Positions 60,230-64,000 of a stretch of 64,000 nt of DNA are shown here, piece after piece. Below the pieces are notes generated by a model. That model had not been told where the DNA came from. It worked only from the letters and a program-made list of their open reading frames with translations, and ran no database searches. A program made the translations under genes and the position numbers. The stretch covers positions 2,852,001 to 2,916,000 of the forward strand of contig OZ257257.1 in the NCBI GenBank assembly GCA_965279705.1, in the 5' to 3' direction. This DNA comes from Stagnimonas sp965279705 (GTDB lineage Bacteria > Pseudomonadota > Gammaproteobacteria > Nevskiales > Nevskiaceae). The first letter of the stretch is position 1. Every line of letters begins with the position of its first letter.

Positions 60230-61995
60230 TGTCGCGCCGTACCGCTGACCCCGAAGTCCTCCACTCCAAACAGCAGCCCATCCTCTCCATGCCCGACGCC
60301 ACGCTGGACCCGATCACCGCCACGAAGCGCAGCGTCACCGAGAAGCTCGACGCGCTGTTCGCGCCGTGGAATCGCAGCGATGCGCCGGGCGTGATTGTGG
60401 GCGCAGCACACCAGGGCCGGGTGATCTATCGCCGCGCCTTTGGACTCGCCAGCATCGAGCAGGGCACCGCGCTCACGCCAGCCACGCGCATGCGTATCGG
60501 CTCCACCACCAAGCAGTTCTGCGCGCTCGGTATTCTGCTGCTGGCGGAGGAGGGCAAGCTCGACATCGAGAAGCCGATCAGCACCTGGCTACCGGAGCTG
60601 GGCGCGGTGTGCGGCCGGCCCACGCTGCTGCAGTTGATGCAGCACACCGGTGGCCTGCACGACCCCCTTTCGACGGTGTTCTTGCAGAACGGCGGCTACT
60701 ACACCGAGCTGCCTGCGGGCAGCCACTTGCAGATGATGTCGCGCATCGAGACCTGCAACTTCGAGCCGGGTTCACGCTTCGCCTACAGCAACAGCGGCTA
60801 TCAGCTGCTCTCGCTGCTCACCGAGCGCCTCAGCGGCCAAAGCTGGGCGGAGTTTCTCGACGCGCGTGTTTTCCAGCCGATGGGCATGCGCGACACCGCC
60901 GTGCTGGCGAGCGATCTCGACATCGTGCCCAACATGGCCGGGCTGCATGTGCACACGCCGCATGGTGCCTGGCGGCGCGGCATCTACCCCAGCGACGAGA
61001 ATCTCGGCGGCGGCGGCATCATCTCCACCGTCGACGACATGCTGCTCTGGGCCGCGCACCTGCGCAGCGCGCAGAAAAAGGTCGGCAGCGAAGCCCTCTG
61101 GCGGCAGATGCTCGAACCCCAGACCTTCGCCAACGGCAGCCGCCACTGCTATGCCCTGGGGCTGATGCGCGACGCGCATCGCGGGGTGGCGACCATTCAC
61201 CACGCGGGGGCGACGATGGGCTCCACGCACCAGATGCTCACGGCGCCCAAGCAGGCGCTCGACATCATCGTGATGAGCAATCGCATGGATGTCTCCAGCA
61301 CCGCGCTCGCACTCAAGGTGCTGGAGGCCGTGCTGGAAGACGAGGGCCTCGCACCTTCAACACCACTGCCACACGCCGCCGACTACCCGGCGCTGCCAGG
61401 CCGCTGGTACAGCCGCCAGTCGCGGATGCTGATTGAAGTCGCGGCGCGCAAGCTCGTGCCCGATCAACCGGAGTTGTTGCTGCTCTCCACCTACAACCAG
61501 CCCATCGGTACGCTCCAGCAGGCGGGCGAGGGACTGGCGCTACCCGATGGCCCTTTCAGCACCATCGAGTTTCGCGCGCTGTCTAGGGCGACCACACCTG
61601 CGGCCACGCTCGGCGTGCATCTCTGCGGCGAGCTCGAACCCTTCGAGCGCCTGCCAGAGACGCCGCCTAGCGCCGAGTCACTCGCCGCCGCACTCTGCGG
61701 CCGCTACCGCCAGCCGGGCTACGACAAGCAGGCCGAGATCACGCTGCGCGACGGCAAACTCGTGCTCGATCTGCTGCCCCTGCACGGCCGCGCCTACTGG
61801 GAGTTGCAGCCGTACTCCGAAGACGTGCTGGGCTGCGGCAATTACCAGTCCATCCCGCAGTTCATGCTGCCCAACAGTGCCTCGCTGACGGTGAAGCGCG
61901 AGGACGGCCAAGTCATTGGTTTTTGGTACGACACCGACCGCATTCGCGGCCTGTGGTTCGAGCGTGTCCGCGTGCCTGCACGCAACCCTAACTGA
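60229..61995 (+). CDS. Serine hydrolase of the beta-lactamase/PBP-like (class C) family
   Basis: A 588-residue protein. The catalytic SxxK is Ser92-Thr-Thr-Lys95 in RIGSTTKQFCALG, the YxN is YSNSGYQLLSLL, and the third motif is HHAGATMG. These fit class C beta-lactamase-like esterases, D-aminopeptidases and amide hydrolases. A C-terminal domain of about 200 residues (lipocalin-like in related peptidases) follows. No signal peptide is visible, so action in the cytoplasm is likely. Coupled to the receptor gene by TGATG. Confidence 0.93.
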   Translation: MSRRTADPEVLHSKQQPILSMPDATLDPITATKRSVTEKLDALFAPWNRSDAPGVIVGAAHQGRVIYRRAFGLASIEQGTALTPATRMRIGSTTKQFCALGILLLAEEGKLDIEKPISTWLPELGAVCGRPTLLQLMQHTGGLHDPLSTVFLQNGGYYTELPAGSHLQMMSRIETCNFEPGSRFAYSNSGYQLLSLLTERLSGQSWAEFLDARVFQPMGMRDTAVLASDLDIVPNMAGLHVHTPHGAWRRGIYPSDENLGGGGIISTVDDMLLWAAHLRSAQKKVGSEALWRQMLEPQTFANGSRHCYALGLMRDAHRGVATIHHAGATMGSTHQMLTAPKQALDIIVMSNRMDVSSTALALKVLEAVLEDEGLAPSTPLPHAADYPALPGRWYSRQSRMLIEVAARKLVPDQPELLLLSTYNQPIGTLQQAGEGLALPDGPFSTIEFRALSRATTPAATLGVHLCGELEPFERLPETPPSAESLAAALCGRYRQPGYDKQAEITLRDGKLVLDLLPLHGRAYWELQPYSEDVLGCGNYQSIPQFMLPNSASLTVKREDGQVIGFWYDTDRIRGLWFERVRVPARNPN

Positions 61996-62010
61996 GCGAG
62001 TCGCCTGCCC

Positions 62011-63396
62011 ATGAAAACGCCCATCGCTTCAGCCGTGTTCCCGCTCACTCGCGGGCTGCTATTCGTGTTCGCCCTGCCGGGCATCCTGCAAGCCTTCATG
62101 CAGGCACCGGCGCAATCGCTGCTGCAGGGCATCTATGCGAAGGAATCAGGGCTCACGCTCACCGCGCTTGGCAGTGGCCTCTTGGCGGTGCGTCTCATCG
62201 ACTTCTTCACCGACATGCTGATCGGCTTCTACTCAGATCGTCGCAAGCAGCGTGGCGGCGGCCGCAAGATCTGGATTGGTTGCGGCATGGTGGTGTCGGT
62301 CACCGCCATCTGGTTCCTGTTCCGGCCGCCGGCCGAGATCACCATCGTCTATTACGCGAGCTGGTTTCTGGTCGCCAACATCGGCTGGTCGTTGATCGAG
62401 ATTCCGTACAAGGCCTGGATTCTCGAATACTCACCCGAGCCCACCAACCGCGCGCGCATCGTCATGTGGGTGGCGATCTTCACAGTGCTGGGCGCGGTGC
62501 TGTTCTATGGCGTCGGGCCGCTCGGCAAGGCGCTCGGCCTGCTCACCACCGCCGCACCCAACATGGACATGCTGCGTCTCGCCGCCGTGTTGATTGCAGT
62601 CGTCATTCCGCTGCCGATTCTGCTCACGCTCTGGCGCATCCCCGACCAGCGGCCGGGGCTCGTCGCCGCACCGCTGGCTGCCACGCCCGAGAGCTTCAAG
62701 ACCATCTGGCCTTCCATCGCCGGTAATGGCCCGCTGCTCAAGCTCATCGGCTGCCTCGCGGTGTTCAGCTTCATGAGTGGCTTACCCACCAGCGTGCTGC
62801 TGCTCTACCTCACCAACTATCTCGGCCTCTCCGGTGAGGTCAACGCGGTGCTCGCACTCGGCGTGCCGATCAGCATGCTGGGCATCCCGATCTGGGGCCT
62901 GCTCACGCAGCGCTTCCCGCGCCAGCGGGTCTGGGCCGTGGGCATGCTCATCGCCGGTGTCTCCTTCGCCAGCCTTGGGTTGGTGCCGCCGCACTCGGGC
63001 GTGATGGCCGTCGCCGTCATCAACTGCCTGGTCGGCTTTGGCCTTGCCGCGACGGTGGTGGCCGCACCCGTCATTCTCGGCGACACCATCGACTACGGCC
63101 GCGAGGCCTTCGGGGTGGAGCGCGCAGGGCTGTACATGTCGTTCCAGGGGCAAGTGCTCAAGGGCTTTGGCGCGCTGGCGGCGGGTGCGGGCCTGCTGCT
63201 GCTGGGCGCGCTCGATTTCGACGCCACCAAGACCGGTGCCGACCTCACACCCGAGGCCATCGCAGCGCTCAAGTGGGTGGTGGCCTGGCTGCCGGGCGTG
63301 GGCATCATCGCCACCGGTGTGCTGCTCTGGATCGTGCCCATCAGCAAGGAGGCCCGCGACGCGGCCGCCGCCAAGCAGCAGGCGGTGCTGCGATGA
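62011..63396 (+). CDS. GPH-type MFS permease
   Basis: A 461-residue protein with 12 predicted TM helices. The start FPLTRGLLFVFALPGILQAF, then RLIDFFTDMLIGFYSDRRKQRGGGRKIWIGCG, matches the glycoside-pentoside-hexuronide:cation symporter branch. EIPYKAWILEYSPEPTNRARIVMW is the conserved loop after TM4. It would carry the receptor ligand or its hydrolysis product across the inner membrane. Its stop overlaps the amidase start (ATGA). Confidence 0.93.
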   Translation: MKTPIASAVFPLTRGLLFVFALPGILQAFMQAPAQSLLQGIYAKESGLTLTALGSGLLAVRLIDFFTDMLIGFYSDRRKQRGGGRKIWIGCGMVVSVTAIWFLFRPPAEITIVYYASWFLVANIGWSLIEIPYKAWILEYSPEPTNRARIVMWVAIFTVLGAVLFYGVGPLGKALGLLTTAAPNMDMLRLAAVLIAVVIPLPILLTLWRIPDQRPGLVAAPLAATPESFKTIWPSIAGNGPLLKLIGCLAVFSFMSGLPTSVLLLYLTNYLGLSGEVNAVLALGVPISMLGIPIWGLLTQRFPRQRVWAVGMLIAGVSFASLGLVPPHSGVMAVAVINCLVGFGLAATVVAAPVILGDTIDYGREAFGVERAGLYMSFQGQVLKGFGALAAGAGLLLLGALDFDATKTGADLTPEAIAALKWVVAWLPGVGIIATGVLLWIVPISKEARDAAAAKQQAVLR

Positions 63397-64000
63397 AGCT
63401 GAGTGAGTACGCGTCCTACGACGCGATCGGCTTGATGCAGCTGGTGACTAGCGGTGAGGTGAGCGTGGCCGAACTCACCCGCTGCGCGCTCGAAGGCGTG
63501 GCAAGGCTCAACCCGGTGCTCAACTTCATGTCCGGCCCCGCCGCCGCCACCGAGTTCCTGCCCGGTCGCGCGTTCTCGGGCCTGCCGCTGCTGGTGAAGG
63601 AAGGCTGCGGTGCCATCGGGCAGCCAATCGTCCTCGGCTCGCGGCTGGGCGACGGCCTCACGGCGACGCAGGACAGCGAATACATGCGGCGGCTCAGGGC
63701 CATCGGTATCGCGACCATCGGGGCCACCACCACGCCCGAGTTCGGCGCCTACTGCGTCACCGAGTCGGTGCTGCACGGCGTGACACGCAACCCCTGGAAC
63801 CTCGACCACTCGCCCGGCGGCAGCAGCGGCGGCTCGTCGGCGGCGGTGAGCGCCGGCGTGGTACCGGTGGCGACGTCCAGCGACGGCGGGGGCTCGATTC
63901 GCGGCCCAGCGCATTGCACCGGCACCTTCGGTCTCAAGCCCAGCCGCGGCCGCACGCCCAATGGCTCGGCGGCAGACGGCGGCCCATTCGGGCTCGCGCA
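63393..64000 (+). CDS. Amidase signature family enzyme, truncated by window edge
   Basis: About 202 N-terminal residues of an amidase. The catalytic Lys is in LPLLVKEGCGAIG. The signature RNPWNLDHSPGGSSGGSSAAVSAGVVPVATSSDGGGSIRGPAHCTG holds the cis-Ser and nucleophile Ser residues. It ends with FGLKPSRGRTPNG and is cut at the edge. As the fourth gene of the receptor operon it suggests that the imported compound contains an amide bond. Confidence 0.95.
   Translation, partial: MKLSEYASYDAIGLMQLVTSGEVSVAELTRCALEGVARLNPVLNFMSGPAAATEFLPGRAFSGLPLLVKEGCGAIGQPIVLGSRLGDGLTATQDSEYMRRLRAIGIATIGATTTPEFGAYCVTESVLHGVTRNPWNLDHSPGGSSGGSSAAVSAGVVPVATSSDGGGSIRGPAHCTGTFGLKPSRGRTPNGSAADGGPFGLA

Overview
The window is a dense, GC-rich chromosomal segment of a Gram-negative bacterium. 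Outer-membrane TonB receptors, an AsmA protein, RimO, MutY-YggX, bioBFD beside comF, and a ctaABCDEG/SURF1 cytochrome aa3 locus together point to the Gammaproteobacteria. The sulfatases, the DUF1302/DUF1329 pair and the many TonB receptors would suit an aquatic, lipid- or sterol-using lineage such as Nevskiales or a relative. That placement is inference; no rRNA gene is present.

Layout. 1-1450: thiSG (partial), tRNA-Gly and two paralogous small membrane proteins. 1533-9392: an arsenic gene cluster with a peroxidase-like protein, a four-gene minus-strand operon (TonB receptor, PhyH-type dioxygenase, ArsI-like lyase fused to a methyltransferase remnant, cytochrome P450), and divergent ArsM-like and ArsS genes. 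9396-11978: RmuC, an HNH endonuclease and a secreted thioredoxin. 12012-15021: a TpsB-like outer-membrane protein and a secreted protein built of 16-residue repeats. 15259-19790: tRNA-Phe, yggX, mutY, an SRPBCC protein and AsmA. 19933-22986: a large secreted BNR/Fn3/PKD protein with a GlyGly-CTERM-like tail. 23228-33623: rimO, a YiiX-like lipoprotein and the cytochrome c oxidase locus. 33661-37908: a DUF2244 protein, bioD-F-B and comF.

37956-54950 looks like one co-regulated catabolic or uptake locus. It holds a sterol-desaturase-like hydroxylase, two Cys-type sulfatases, a secreted formylglycine-generating-enzyme homologue, three GST-fold proteins, a double HCCA-isomerase/DsbA-fold protein, an MBL-fold hydrolase, DUF1214 and DUF1254 proteins, and a DUF1302/DUF1329 outer-membrane pair. 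A TetR regulator is encoded inside it. Five copies of a 15-bp palindrome, TTKACA-N3-TGTMAA, lie in five of its intergenic regions and nowhere else that I noticed. This is the strongest candidate for an undescribed system here, with the arsenic cluster second.

55042-55313 is a 272-bp palindrome-rich MITE with 33-bp terminal inverted repeats. 55586-57061 is a Tat-type lipoprotein phosphatase. From 57131 to the end, a second TetR faces a tight operon of TonB receptor, serine hydrolase, GPH-type permease and amidase (cut by the window edge), which reads as uptake and hydrolysis of an amide- or ester-containing compound.
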